NCBI GenBank assembly: GCA_916720015.1
Contig: CAKAPZ010000024.1
Span: 1 to 10,826, forward strand
Direction: 5' to 3'
DNA length: 10,826 bases
Source of the DNA: an uncultured Atopobium sp.
GTDB lineage: Bacteria; Actinomycetota; Coriobacteriia; Coriobacteriales; Atopobiaceae
Shown here: piece by piece, positions 1 through 8,900 of the stretch
How positions within the stretch are numbered: the stretch's first letter is position 1
Layout of the letters: each line of letters begins with the position of its first letter
The notes under the pieces: model-generated
What the model saw: the letters and a program-made list of their open reading frames with translations, nothing else
Databases searched by the model: none
Told to the model about the DNA's origin: nothing
Program-made: the position numbers and the translations under genes

Positions 1-2
1 TG

Positions 3-152
3 CGCACCATCTTCCCTGACCACTACGAGCTCAACCAGTTCTCGCATGTGGCCGGCATGAGATTCAAAGATCTGTTGGCGGCCTTTAAAGACCCAGCCGG
101 CGGCATATTGGCCAACTGGGTAGAGCCGGCGCCAGACTCTAAGCGCTCATAA
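3..152 (+). CDS. 3' end of an unrecognised gene (partial)
   Basis: This is an open frame running in from the left edge and ending at a TAA at 150-152. The 49 visible residues begin RTIFPDHYELNQF and end EPAPDSKRS. No stop interrupts them, and codon use is GC-rich at third positions, unlike much of the operon that follows. No motif, signal peptide or membrane segment is visible in this C-terminal piece, and I do not recognise the family. The gene converges on the restriction operon, whose last stop lies 64 bp away. It probably belongs to the chromosomal background on the left side of the defence region. Coding status is likely but rests on a short stretch. Confidence 0.55.
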   Translation, partial: RTIFPDHYELNQFSHVAGMRFKDLLAAFKDPAGGILANWVEPAPDSKRS

Positions 153-216
153 ATTCCAGTGAGTCTGGCTAGGCGAGCGCCCAGAGCTGAGCTGTTAACT
201 AGGCTTTCTGCATTAG
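153..216. other. Convergent intergenic gap
   Basis: This 64-bp gap separates the stop of the plus-strand left gene from the stop of the minus-strand res gene. A bidirectional terminator would be expected here. I see only a weak CCAG/CTGG stem near 156-168 and no convincing U-tract on either strand, so no terminator is called. Confidence 0.4.
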
Positions 217-3200
217 CTAAGCTTCTGCTGAATCGTACTGGTAGGTTGTGCGTACGTTGTAATGGAAGTTGTTGCCAAGGTCTAAAGCCTCGAAGTGCTT
301 TTTAGCGCAGCCAACTTTGAGCTTCTCAGCTTCACGCAGTGAAGGCTCACCATCTTGGCCGCCCTTGGTTTCGGTTACAAAGTACACGTGGCGTTCATTC
401 CCGGAGTCTTCTACATAGGCCCAGTCGGGGTTGTAACTGCCAAGTGGCGTATCAATCTTGAAGCTTGCAGGCAGTTTGGCAAATACCAGGACTTCCTCCT
501 GCTTATCTAGTGCCTGCGCGAAGGCCCGCTCAACGCCAGCAGAGTCATAGACAATGTAGTTGTACAAGGATTTGTCTATGTTTTCTGGCTGCCAAGCATT
601 CTGGCCTAGGTAGGCCGTGTAGTCGTCTAGCTCAAGCTCACGCATGGTGTACCACTCATCTTCAGGCAGTTTTACATACTCGATGCCTTCAGCTATGAGG
701 TTGTTCTTCACCTTGTTGATCTTGGCCCCTACTTGCGCCAGGAATGTTGCAGGATCAACTTTGAACTCTTCAAAGCGGCTGCATCCTTCTAGGATCTCCT
801 TGAGGGTTGCGCGGGTAAGGCCGACGGCGTCTTGCAGCTGTGCGATTGGGTCAGGTAGGTCATACTCTGGGTTGCCGGAAACATTAACCATGGAGGTTTC
901 AGTTCCTTTAGCCAGCACTCCAGCATCGTCAAGACTTAACGATGCACGTTCGCTGGTCACTTGTGGTGGGCGTACAGGCAGCATGGTGTTTACCGCCTCA
1001 ATAGCCTCTGCTACGAGCTTGTTTGAATCAACATCTACCTGGAAACGGGTGCGTTGACGGATACGCTCCCACAAAGCCTGGAAAGCAGGGGAGAGTGTGA
1101 CGTCTTTTTGTAGCTCGACGTAAACTTCCTTAGATTTATCCCGTACCTGTAGCTTTTGAGCCTTGTGAAGGATGATTGCTTGAATCTGTTCCTTGGCGGG
1201 TTCAAGTTCAAGCGGTAGCTCAATCTTGCCTTCTTCAGCAGCAGCCTTGAGTTCAGGTGTCACTGCACCCTTGGCGTCGATCATGGCGATGCTGGCTAAG
1301 TGGTTGTAAATCTGTTTCGATTTTTCGTAGCCTAGGCGTTCTTCAACGCCAAGCTCATTTTCGATGGTTACCTTGGTGAAACTTTCGGGCGTGATAATGC
1401 CAAACTTGAAGTTTTCAGCCTCCAACTCTTTCTGCAAACCGTTGGCAAAATCATCGTAGCTTTCATTTGCGATAACCGTGAGTACATTTGCGTCAGAATC
1501 ATATACGCGTTCGCCGTTTTGGTTTACGCATAGGCGCAGGCCACGGCCAATCTTTTGGCGTTTGGTGAGGATGTCTTTGGTTTCTACCAGGGTGCAGATC
1601 TGGAAAACATTAGGGTTGTCCCAACCTTCTTTAAGCGCAGAGTGGCTAAAGAGGAATGAGACATTTTTGTCTTCATCTCTGCCGTCAGGGAAGGAAATAA
1701 GAGTTTCCTTCTTCTGCATGATTAGTTCGAAAGCACCCTCGTCATCCTTAGTGCCAGCGGTGCCGCGAGAGTCTTTGAAGTTTCCCTTCTTGTCTTTGGC
1801 AAAGTAGCCCTGGTGGACGGCGTGTGGGTCTCTAACTAGCGGTGCACCTACTGCCTCAAAGCACTCAAGCCAAGTGCCCTTAGCTACTCCGGCTAGTTTA
1901 GCTATACGACGAGGTGCTCGCGTGTTCAAGGCATCTGCATACTCTTGCTCAAACATTTGAGCGTATAGGCCCCCGTGAACTTCTGGCTCATAGAGACGGT
2001 AACGATCAACACGATCAATGAAGAACAGGCTTAGTACTTTCACGCCACGTGGCCACAGCTCAAATTGGCGGGCCAAGTGGTTCTCAATAGTGCGGCGAAT
2101 CTGAGCGCGTTTAACGATCTCTTCGTTTACGTCACCAACTACTTCACCTAGCTCAAGCTGCTCACCATTTTGGAACTCAACGAATTCATTACCTTCAGCA
2201 GTGCCGATGTTTAATACAACCCAACCATTTTCGTAGTCAGTGTTATCGCCGCTTTTTTGGAACAGATCTGCACCCTGCCGGACTGTGACAGCCTTGCGTT
2301 TTTGAGTACCGTCTTTTTGACGCACATCAATGGTAAGCCTTGCAGAGAACGGGTTTGCTTTAACAGAGTCAAGCCTGACGTAGGCTCCGTTAAAATTGGC
2401 TTCAGTACGTAAAGAATCTACACATATGCCTTTAACCAGGTGATAATCAAAAGCATCCACTGGGGTGAGCCGGTAGATCATGTTGTAGGTCTGTTTGTGG
2501 GTAGCAGAGTAGCGCAGCACAAACAATGGGTTTAGGCTCTGGATGGCAGCCTTGGCTTGTTTAGTGTTGTCAACGCTTTGAGGCTCATCAATGATCACGA
2601 TGGGCTTGCAGTTACTGATCAGTTCACGTGGACTGTAGCCTCCCACAAGTTTTTCACTGTTACGGTGGAAGAGGTTACCTTCCTTAGCACTGCCATCCTT
2701 TTCAAGTCCTTTATTGAAAGCATCAATGTTGATGATCATTACCTGGATAGAACTGGAGGTGGCAAAGTTACCTACTGGCCCCATGTCTTTGGAGTCATAG
2801 ACAAAGTAATCCAGGGGAGTGTGGTCATAGAGTGTCTCAAAGTGCTTACGCATAGTTTGAAAACTTTTAAGCACACCCTCGCGTACAGCGATGCTGGGCA
2901 CTACGATCACGAATTTGGTGATACCGTAGCGATGGTTGAGCTCGTAAATAGAGCGAATGTAAACGTAGGTTTTGCCTGTGCCGGTTTCCATCTCAATGGT
3001 GAAATCGCGCAGGCGTCCGCCGGTTAACTCTTCAGTTGCAGGGAGGCATCCTTCTTCCTGTACCGCATGTAGGTTACTAAGTAGCTGGTTGTGCGGTATA
3101 GAGATGTCGTTACCATGTCCAATCGTGAGCTGGTCAAACATGGTCCTGTTTTTAAAATCAGGCATAACAGAGAATCGACTAGCGATAAATTGTTGCCCTG

Positions 3201-3279
3201 AAAAGAGGTTACAAGTGGCCTCTATAGCCTCTAGCTGGTGGCGTTGGTCTGAGGAGAATTTGAACTCTAATGCTGCCAT
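217..3279 (-). CDS. res: Type III restriction enzyme, Res subunit (helicase-nuclease)
   Basis: This is the cleavage subunit of a type III restriction-modification system. It acts in the cytoplasm as an ATP-dependent DNA translocase and endonuclease in complex with Mod. The 1020 aa fit the usual Res length of about 900-1050. Helicase SF2 motifs appear in order: Walker A ETGTGKT (98-104), the Res-typical DEPQ box IIDEPQ (229-234), SAT (258-260), motif V SHSALKEGWDNPN (545-557) and motif VI RQKIGRGLR (574-582). Near the C-terminus a PD-(D/E)xK nuclease is visible, with PD at 951-952 and ETK at 970-972. All catalytic residues expected of the EcoP1I/EcoP15I family appear intact. The start (MAALEFKF) lies 2 nt after the mod stop with no strong Shine-Dalgarno, so translation is probably coupled to mod. 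It is the last gene of the operon, and the stop is TAG. No frameshift or truncation is visible. Confidence 0.96.
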   Translation of the reverse strand: MAALEFKFSSDQRHQLEAIEATCNLFSGQQFIASRFSVMPDFKNRTMFDQLTIGHGNDISIPHNQLLSNLHAVQEEGCLPATEELTGGRLRDFTIEMETGTGKTYVYIRSIYELNHRYGITKFVIVVPSIAVREGVLKSFQTMRKHFETLYDHTPLDYFVYDSKDMGPVGNFATSSSIQVMIINIDAFNKGLEKDGSAKEGNLFHRNSEKLVGGYSPRELISNCKPIVIIDEPQSVDNTKQAKAAIQSLNPLFVLRYSATHKQTYNMIYRLTPVDAFDYHLVKGICVDSLRTEANFNGAYVRLDSVKANPFSARLTIDVRQKDGTQKRKAVTVRQGADLFQKSGDNTDYENGWVVLNIGTAEGNEFVEFQNGEQLELGEVVGDVNEEIVKRAQIRRTIENHLARQFELWPRGVKVLSLFFIDRVDRYRLYEPEVHGGLYAQMFEQEYADALNTRAPRRIAKLAGVAKGTWLECFEAVGAPLVRDPHAVHQGYFAKDKKGNFKDSRGTAGTKDDEGAFELIMQKKETLISFPDGRDEDKNVSFLFSHSALKEGWDNPNVFQICTLVETKDILTKRQKIGRGLRLCVNQNGERVYDSDANVLTVIANESYDDFANGLQKELEAENFKFGIITPESFTKVTIENELGVEERLGYEKSKQIYNHLASIAMIDAKGAVTPELKAAAEEGKIELPLELEPAKEQIQAIILHKAQKLQVRDKSKEVYVELQKDVTLSPAFQALWERIRQRTRFQVDVDSNKLVAEAIEAVNTMLPVRPPQVTSERASLSLDDAGVLAKGTETSMVNVSGNPEYDLPDPIAQLQDAVGLTRATLKEILEGCSRFEEFKVDPATFLAQVGAKINKVKNNLIAEGIEYVKLPEDEWYTMRELELDDYTAYLGQNAWQPENIDKSLYNYIVYDSAGVERAFAQALDKQEEVLVFAKLPASFKIDTPLGSYNPDWAYVEDSGNERHVYFVTETKGGQDGEPSLREAEKLKVGCAKKHFEALDLGNNFHYNVRTTYQYDSAEA

Positions 3280-3281
3280 GC

Positions 3282-5150
3282 CTATACCGTTCGTAGCTCA
3301 ATCTCATAGCCCATACGTTCGCTTGCATGTTTGAAGGTTTGTATGGTGTTGAGTTTGAGGGTGTCGCTGAGGATGGAATCGAGGATTAGTACACGTCGAG
3401 GTTCCATGGCAGCGATAGCTTCTACCGCCTCGCTGGTGAGTCCAGGAGACATGCAGCAGATAAGCTCGTCGCAGGCTACCGACCAGATGGGGTAGCCGGC
3501 TGCCTGGGTTTTCTCAACTGGGTGGGTCAGTTCAAGCCCCCATTTGAGCATCATTTCAAAAACGATGTCTAGCTCTGAGCGGTCAGGTTTGACTACGTCA
3601 AGCATGAGCTGCCCAGGTTCGGGTTTTTCAATGCCTGACTCATCTAAGGAGAATACCCGGAAACCAATATCTGGCAGAGTTTTTGGTTCTTCGTTTAGCT
3701 TTAACTGAGAATTTTCTTGCTCAAGCTCAGCTTTAATCTTGTCGCCGGCACGGCGAATACGCTCTTCACCAAGCTGGCAGATATTCTTAAAGTTATCTTT
3801 GTTAGAATCAATAGATTCCGGTAATTGAATGAGTATGAACTGGCTGGAGATTTCTTTTAATATGTTATTTAGTAGGACTGCGTGGGCTGTTGTTGCAGAT
3901 CCAGAAAAGAAGTCTAATACTCTCTCGTTATCTGACACGTCAAATAAGTCGATCAGAGTTCTAATTAACTCTGGGTTTTTGGGGCTATCAAAAATTATAT
4001 TGTTACCTGCTGGTTTTGAAACAAGCATGTCGGACCAATTGCTGTTGCGTAGCGTTCCTTCTGAGGGTGAAACCCAATGTTCTACACCCTGATTTTTACC
4101 TGCACCTTTAGGGTTTCTACGAAGGAATCGTTTTGTTTTACCGGTACTAGACCAGTATTGTTCAAGTGGCATATACTTTGAGTATTGTTGAAGGTATTCT
4201 TTATAGTTTTTTACAGCCTCGTCAGCTATCTCTTTCTTCCATTTCCACTGACCGTCGTCTGGTGTTACGCCTAGAATGCTATAGCGCATAGTTGGCCTGT
4301 CGGCATTATTCCAAAAGCCTTTCCAGTAGCCAGTTTTTGCTCGTTCATCACCGGCGGCTCTGTATACTGCTGACATTTTTGAAGTTGTTAATTTAGAATA
4401 TATGAAAATATATTCTAGTCCGACATTCATGGTTGTTAGGCCATTTGTTGCGAATTGGAGATTGATGTTCTTGTCGTATCTTCTGACCGCAACCCTATTT
4501 CTAAAGTTAATTTCTCCGAAGATCTCATTGCAAATATTTCTAAGATTTGTTTCTTCTTCTTCGCTAATACTAATAGCTATAAATCCGTCGTCAGTTAGGA
4601 GCTCACGGGCTAGACGTAGACGTGGATACATCATGGAACACCAGTCAGAGTGGTAGCGTCCACTAGTGTCGGCGTTAGACTGGCCAGCCAATCCGGCTTG
4701 CTCCTTGTAGTTAGCGATAGTGTCGCCAAACTTGTCCTTGTAAACAAAATCGTGGCCCGTGTTGTAAGGCGGGTCAATGTAGATCATTTTGATCTTGCCG
4801 TGGTATCCGCGTTGGAGCAGCTTCAATACCTCAAGGTTGTCACCCTCAATGTAAATGTTGTCAGAGTCAAAACTGCCATCCTTGCCATCGCGTCCACGAC
4901 TCTTATCAACGCGAGGACGTAGAGCAGCGGTGCTTACAGTTTGTGATTGACGGATCGCTGCTGCTTTACCTGGCCAGGTAAAGGCATAGCGCTCCTGCTC
5001 AGCTTCAACCTCATCGCCCAGAATCAAGCGCAGCTTGTCAAAATCAATAGAGTCTTCAGTGCTGATCTCAGGGAACAAGGATTTCAGCTGCTCGATACGG
5101 TCAGCAACGAGATCCTTTGATTCCAGATTCATCTTTTTAATATCAGTCAT
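3282..5150 (-). CDS. mod: Type III DNA methyltransferase, Mod subunit
   Basis: This is the modification and recognition subunit of the type III system. It transfers a methyl group from S-adenosylmethionine to adenine N6 in a short asymmetric site and guides Res. At 622 aa it has normal Mod length. The order is that of beta-class amino-methyltransferases: DNLEVLKLL (104-112), catalytic motif IV DPPY (126-129), then the target-recognition region (about 170-410), then AdoMet-binding motif I, DFFSGSATT (413-421). DPPY rather than SPPY supports N6-adenine as the target. The C-terminal part (about 460-622) probably contacts Res. The start overlaps the upstream gene by 8 nt and has an AAAGGA Shine-Dalgarno at 5159-5164, 8 nt before ATG. 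The target-recognition region is markedly more AT-rich than both ends of the gene. No simple-sequence tract for phase variation is seen. Confidence 0.96.
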   Translation of the reverse strand: MTDIKKMNLESKDLVADRIEQLKSLFPEISTEDSIDFDKLRLILGDEVEAEQERYAFTWPGKAAAIRQSQTVSTAALRPRVDKSRGRDGKDGSFDSDNIYIEGDNLEVLKLLQRGYHGKIKMIYIDPPYNTGHDFVYKDKFGDTIANYKEQAGLAGQSNADTSGRYHSDWCSMMYPRLRLARELLTDDGFIAISISEEEETNLRNICNEIFGEINFRNRVAVRRYDKNINLQFATNGLTTMNVGLEYIFIYSKLTTSKMSAVYRAAGDERAKTGYWKGFWNNADRPTMRYSILGVTPDDGQWKWKKEIADEAVKNYKEYLQQYSKYMPLEQYWSSTGKTKRFLRRNPKGAGKNQGVEHWVSPSEGTLRNSNWSDMLVSKPAGNNIIFDSPKNPELIRTLIDLFDVSDNERVLDFFSGSATTAHAVLLNNILKEISSQFILIQLPESIDSNKDNFKNICQLGEERIRRAGDKIKAELEQENSQLKLNEEPKTLPDIGFRVFSLDESGIEKPEPGQLMLDVVKPDRSELDIVFEMMLKWGLELTHPVEKTQAAGYPIWSVACDELICCMSPGLTSEAVEAIAAMEPRRVLILDSILSDTLKLNTIQTFKHASERMGYEIELRTV

Positions 5151-5913
5151 TGCAAAGTTCCTTTATCGCCTCAACCGTGGTGTCAAGCTGTTTTTGCAGC
5201 TGTTTCTTATTTATACGTAGCTTGGAAGATTCGTTCAGCGTTAAGTCTCTGGTGTTCTGCTGCCTGATGATACTTCTAATCTGGCTACTGAGGCTTCCTT
5301 GTTTATCTAGCAAGCTTGTCATTGTAGAGCGTTTACAGGTAGGACATACAGGGAAAAAACCTACAGCCTCAATCGCCTGGGAGAGTTTAACGCGCCAAGC
5401 TATGGCCTCTAAAAATACATACAGGTTCTCCTGTGGCAGCTCACTGAAAGCTAAGGAATCAAAAAATCGCTTACGTGACTGATCTTCGATACGGAAGGGG
5501 CCTGTCGAAGTTACACTTTCGACCACGGTTGTTCCAGCCTCAGCCAGATTTTTGCGTGTGATGGAAACAGAAATACAAAGCTGACCGGATCCCTCAAATA
5601 GAATCACTGTTGGGTTAGGGAAACACTTGTGTAAGACTCTGGCTACTTCTGCATAAGCTTCAGAATCTTGCATTTCGCAACGCAAGAAAATGATGCAACG
5701 GATGTCACGTTCTTCATCAACTGAGGCGAAAATTCTAGTGGATGACTCCTGAACAGTAGCGAACAACCTCAGACTGTTCATCTTCTTAAGACTCTTTTTA
5801 TCAGCTGAGGTGAGATTTCCCGCTTTATTTAGCTTGTCCTTGTGAATCGCGCGATCATCCTGAAGGGCAGATTTTGGTAGCTTAAAGACGCTGTTCCAGT
5901 TGACAGTGCTCAT
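5143..5913 (-). CDS. DUF4391-like protein of the restriction operon
   Basis: This 256-aa soluble protein has no signal peptide or membrane segment. It resembles the DUF4391 family, judged from length, from the opening with residues such as W6 and KLPKSAL (11-17), from a middle with alternating hydrophobic strands (IRCIIFLRCE 71-80, PTVILFEGSG 101-110, LCISVSITRK 112-121), and from its place beside a SNF2 helicase and type III mod-res genes. That assignment is from memory and not certain. One CxxC pair (C190, C193) sits in FFPVCPTCKRS, and a lysine/glutamine-rich helix (about 229-252) that may be coiled coil ends the protein. Its biochemical role is unknown to me. The ATG overlaps the helicase stop in an ATGA with no good Shine-Dalgarno of its own, so it depends on upstream translation. 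It may be an adaptor or DNA-binding partner of its neighbours, which is inference only. Confidence 0.85.
   Translation of the reverse strand: MSTVNWNSVFKLPKSALQDDRAIHKDKLNKAGNLTSADKKSLKKMNSLRLFATVQESSTRIFASVDEERDIRCIIFLRCEMQDSEAYAEVARVLHKCFPNPTVILFEGSGQLCISVSITRKNLAEAGTTVVESVTSTGPFRIEDQSRKRFFDSLAFSELPQENLYVFLEAIAWRVKLSQAIEAVGFFPVCPTCKRSTMTSLLDKQGSLSSQIRSIIRQQNTRDLTLNESSKLRINKKQLQKQLDTTVEAIKELCND
5159..5164 (-). promoter_or_regulatory. Ribosome binding site of mod
   Basis: On the minus strand this reads AAAGGA, 8 nt before the mod ATG and inside the 3' end of the DUF4391-like gene. It fixes the mod start and the 8-nt overlap, and suggests that mod can initiate partly independently of the upstream gene. 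Confidence 0.65.
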
Positions 5914-8900
5914 CGAATTACCGCAAAACTCACTAGGCAGTAGTCGTTGGAGCCCATGCTCAAGCTAGTGCCCACCTCACCGGGGGTAAATAAGCTATCA
6001 ATGCCCTTATCCTGTTGAATACCAGTGATAGCTTCAACCACATTATCAAGAAGGGCTGTATAGGTATCCATTTTTTCGCCGTCTTTAGTTTCCTTATTAA
6101 ACTGTTTACACAGTTTGGAAATTGGTTTGTTGTGCCCAGAGCAAGCGGCCCGCATAATATCAAGAGCCTGTTTAGGGTGGATATGCTTAGTTATTACTTC
6201 GCCATCAACAGACACGTAAATCACATAGTATGGGAAAACAGGGTTAGTGTCTTTAGGGTTGCGTGTTTCGTCATTTTGTTTTAGACAAAATACAACGCCA
6301 GGTTTAAGGTCTCCCCGCAGGTTATCAGGGATCGGTGCTACCGCGTGTAAACCAAGAGGTGATTTTTCAAGAAGCTCAGGATGATCCTTGGCATAGCGCT
6401 GTAATTCAACGCGGAAGTCATCAAAGGCAAAGTCGGTGATAGAGATACCACCCTTGATATCTTCAAGATCAATTACTTCACTTTGCAACTGTTGGAGTTG
6501 TTTACGGCGATAGATAAGATCATTCATATCATCGCGCTTAGATTCCAACATGTTTTCCTCACCAGTGGCAGATGCATCCAGTAGGGCCATTCTGCCTTTT
6601 ACTCGGTTTTCCAGATTAATGTAGTCATCAAGGGAAACGTCAGGCCAGAAGTTAACGAGCTGAATTTGCTCGTTAGTAGAGCCCAAGCGGTCGATACGGC
6701 CAAAACGCTGGATAATCCTTACTGGGTTCCAGTGAATGTCATAATTGACAACACAGTCACAATCCTGAAGATTTTGGCCTTCAGAAATACAGTCAGTGGC
6801 AAAAATAATATCTATCTCACCACGGGCACGTTCTTCCTCTGGCAAATCCTTAGAAACAGGGGAGAACCTAGCCAGGATATTTTCAAATGACGTGTTACGC
6901 AGTTTCAGGGAATATGTGCGATTAGAACTGCCAGCAACTTCAGCGCACTCCAACCCAAGTTCTTTCTTTAATCGCGGCGCCAGCTGCTCAAAAAGATAAT
7001 CCGCTGTGTCTGCAAAGGCAGTAAAAACAAGGACTTTACAGTTACCAGAGTTATAAGGAGAAGTAACTTTCTGTGTGATGAAGTCATGCAATTTTTCTAG
7101 CTTAGCGTCACGCTCAGGTGTAATAGCTTCAGCATATTCAAGTAATTTAGTAAGGATCGAGATGTCTGAATCTAGATCGTCACCTAAACGTATGTGGTCG
7201 ACATGACGCAGATCCACTTCTACCTTGCTGCCAGCTTCCAGCTCTTCTGCGTCATCATCTTCAAGGTCTGCCGCAAAATCTTCAATGCTGAAACCTGTTG
7301 TACGTACCTGCTTGTTCAGTTGCTCGCGCAAACCAGTGCATCTCTCAAGGATGCCCTGCAATGTGATACGGAAGCTATTAACTGAAGACTCCATACGTTT
7401 GAGTATATTTACACGTATGAGGTTAGCCATGGCGTTTGTGCGGGCTACTTGGCTGTTGAAATCTTTACCCCAAGTATCGCCATACAATTTTTCATATTCA
7501 CCGCGAAAAGCTGGATGTACATAGCTCAGTAGTTGATATTGGGCAAACTTTAATTTTGCGATCTCATCGTTGAGATGAGAAATCTCCGGTAGTTCACCCT
7601 TTAGGTCAATAGGTGTAGTGAATGAGAGAGGCTTTCGTCGTTTAGGGAAAGTGCCAGTCTGGGCGCTGTAGTATTTGGTGATGTGTTTGCGGCTACGCGC
7701 AATAGTGAGCACGTCAAGTAACTTAAAATAATCTGCATTTACTGCATTAACAAAACTTTCGGTTGTGCGCTCGGACTCTTCGCGCTTACTCCAGTCGTTA
7801 AAACATTTCTGTGCTGAAGTTGTTACCTGTGTGATCGAAGGTATGCCATCAGTTTCAGCCAAGTACGCGTCATCTTGCTCAGTGATGAGCTCGATCTGGT
7901 TGCGTAGATCAAGTAAGCGATTATTAACAGGCGTAGCCGAAAGCATCAGCACCTTGGTGCGCCCACCGGCCTTAATTACATCCTCAATTAAACGTGTATA
8001 GCGGTCACTCTTTTTGGCTTTGGTAGTTTTGTTGCGGAAGTTGTGGCTCTCATCAATAACGAGCAGATCGAAGTTTCCCCACCGTAGATGGGAAAGGTCT
8101 ATCTCACCGCTTTTACCTTCATTACGTGACAGGTCAGTATGGTTTAGAACTGTATAAGATAGACGGTCGTCAGCTAGAGGGTTTCGGTCGTCATTTTGTT
8201 GTGTCCACGTGGTCCAGTTATCGCGTAGACGTTTAGGGCATAAGACTAGAATGCGGTCATTACGCTCCTGGTAGTACTTCATGATCGCAAGTGCTTCGTA
8301 GGTTTTTCCTAGGCCTACGGAATCGGCAATGATGCAGCCTTTATACTTCTCAAGTTTGCGAATCGCGCCAACTACTGCGTCTTTTTGGAAGTCATAGAGC
8401 TTATTCCACACCACGGATTCCTCAAATTTGAGGCCAGGGCGAATGCCGTTATCTTCATTATCCTCCATAAAGTCACGGAAGAGATGATAAAGAGTCAGGA
8501 AATAAATGAACTCAGGCGGATTTTCGCGGTAAAGTGTCTCTATCTGCGCAGCTACCTGTTCAGTAACCTCCTCTACCTGCTTAGGATCATTCCAGATATA
8601 ATCAAAGGTGGATTTTAATTTTGTTATTTCTTCCTTTTCTTCTATATGGTATATGAAGGTCGTGCTACGGGTGCGGTGCTCATATCCCAAACCCTCCTGC
8701 GTGAAATGAGCTGCGTTGCCCATGAATGCATGATTCTCGGAAGACGGGTTTTCAACTACGTAAAAGCCGCCTGTTTGGATTGAGTCAGCGTGTTTAGCTG
8801 ACTTAAAGATCCCTTTGCTGCGGACCCACTGTGCGCACTCGCGCGCCAAAGCTCGCTGATTAAGGTTGTTACGTAAGGTCAACTCTAGACCGGAACCGCC

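Noticed and set aside
3282..5150. Phase-variable mod through simple repeats
   Set aside because: Many type III mod genes switch by repeat tracts, but no long homopolymer or short tandem repeat occurs in this mod gene or at its start.
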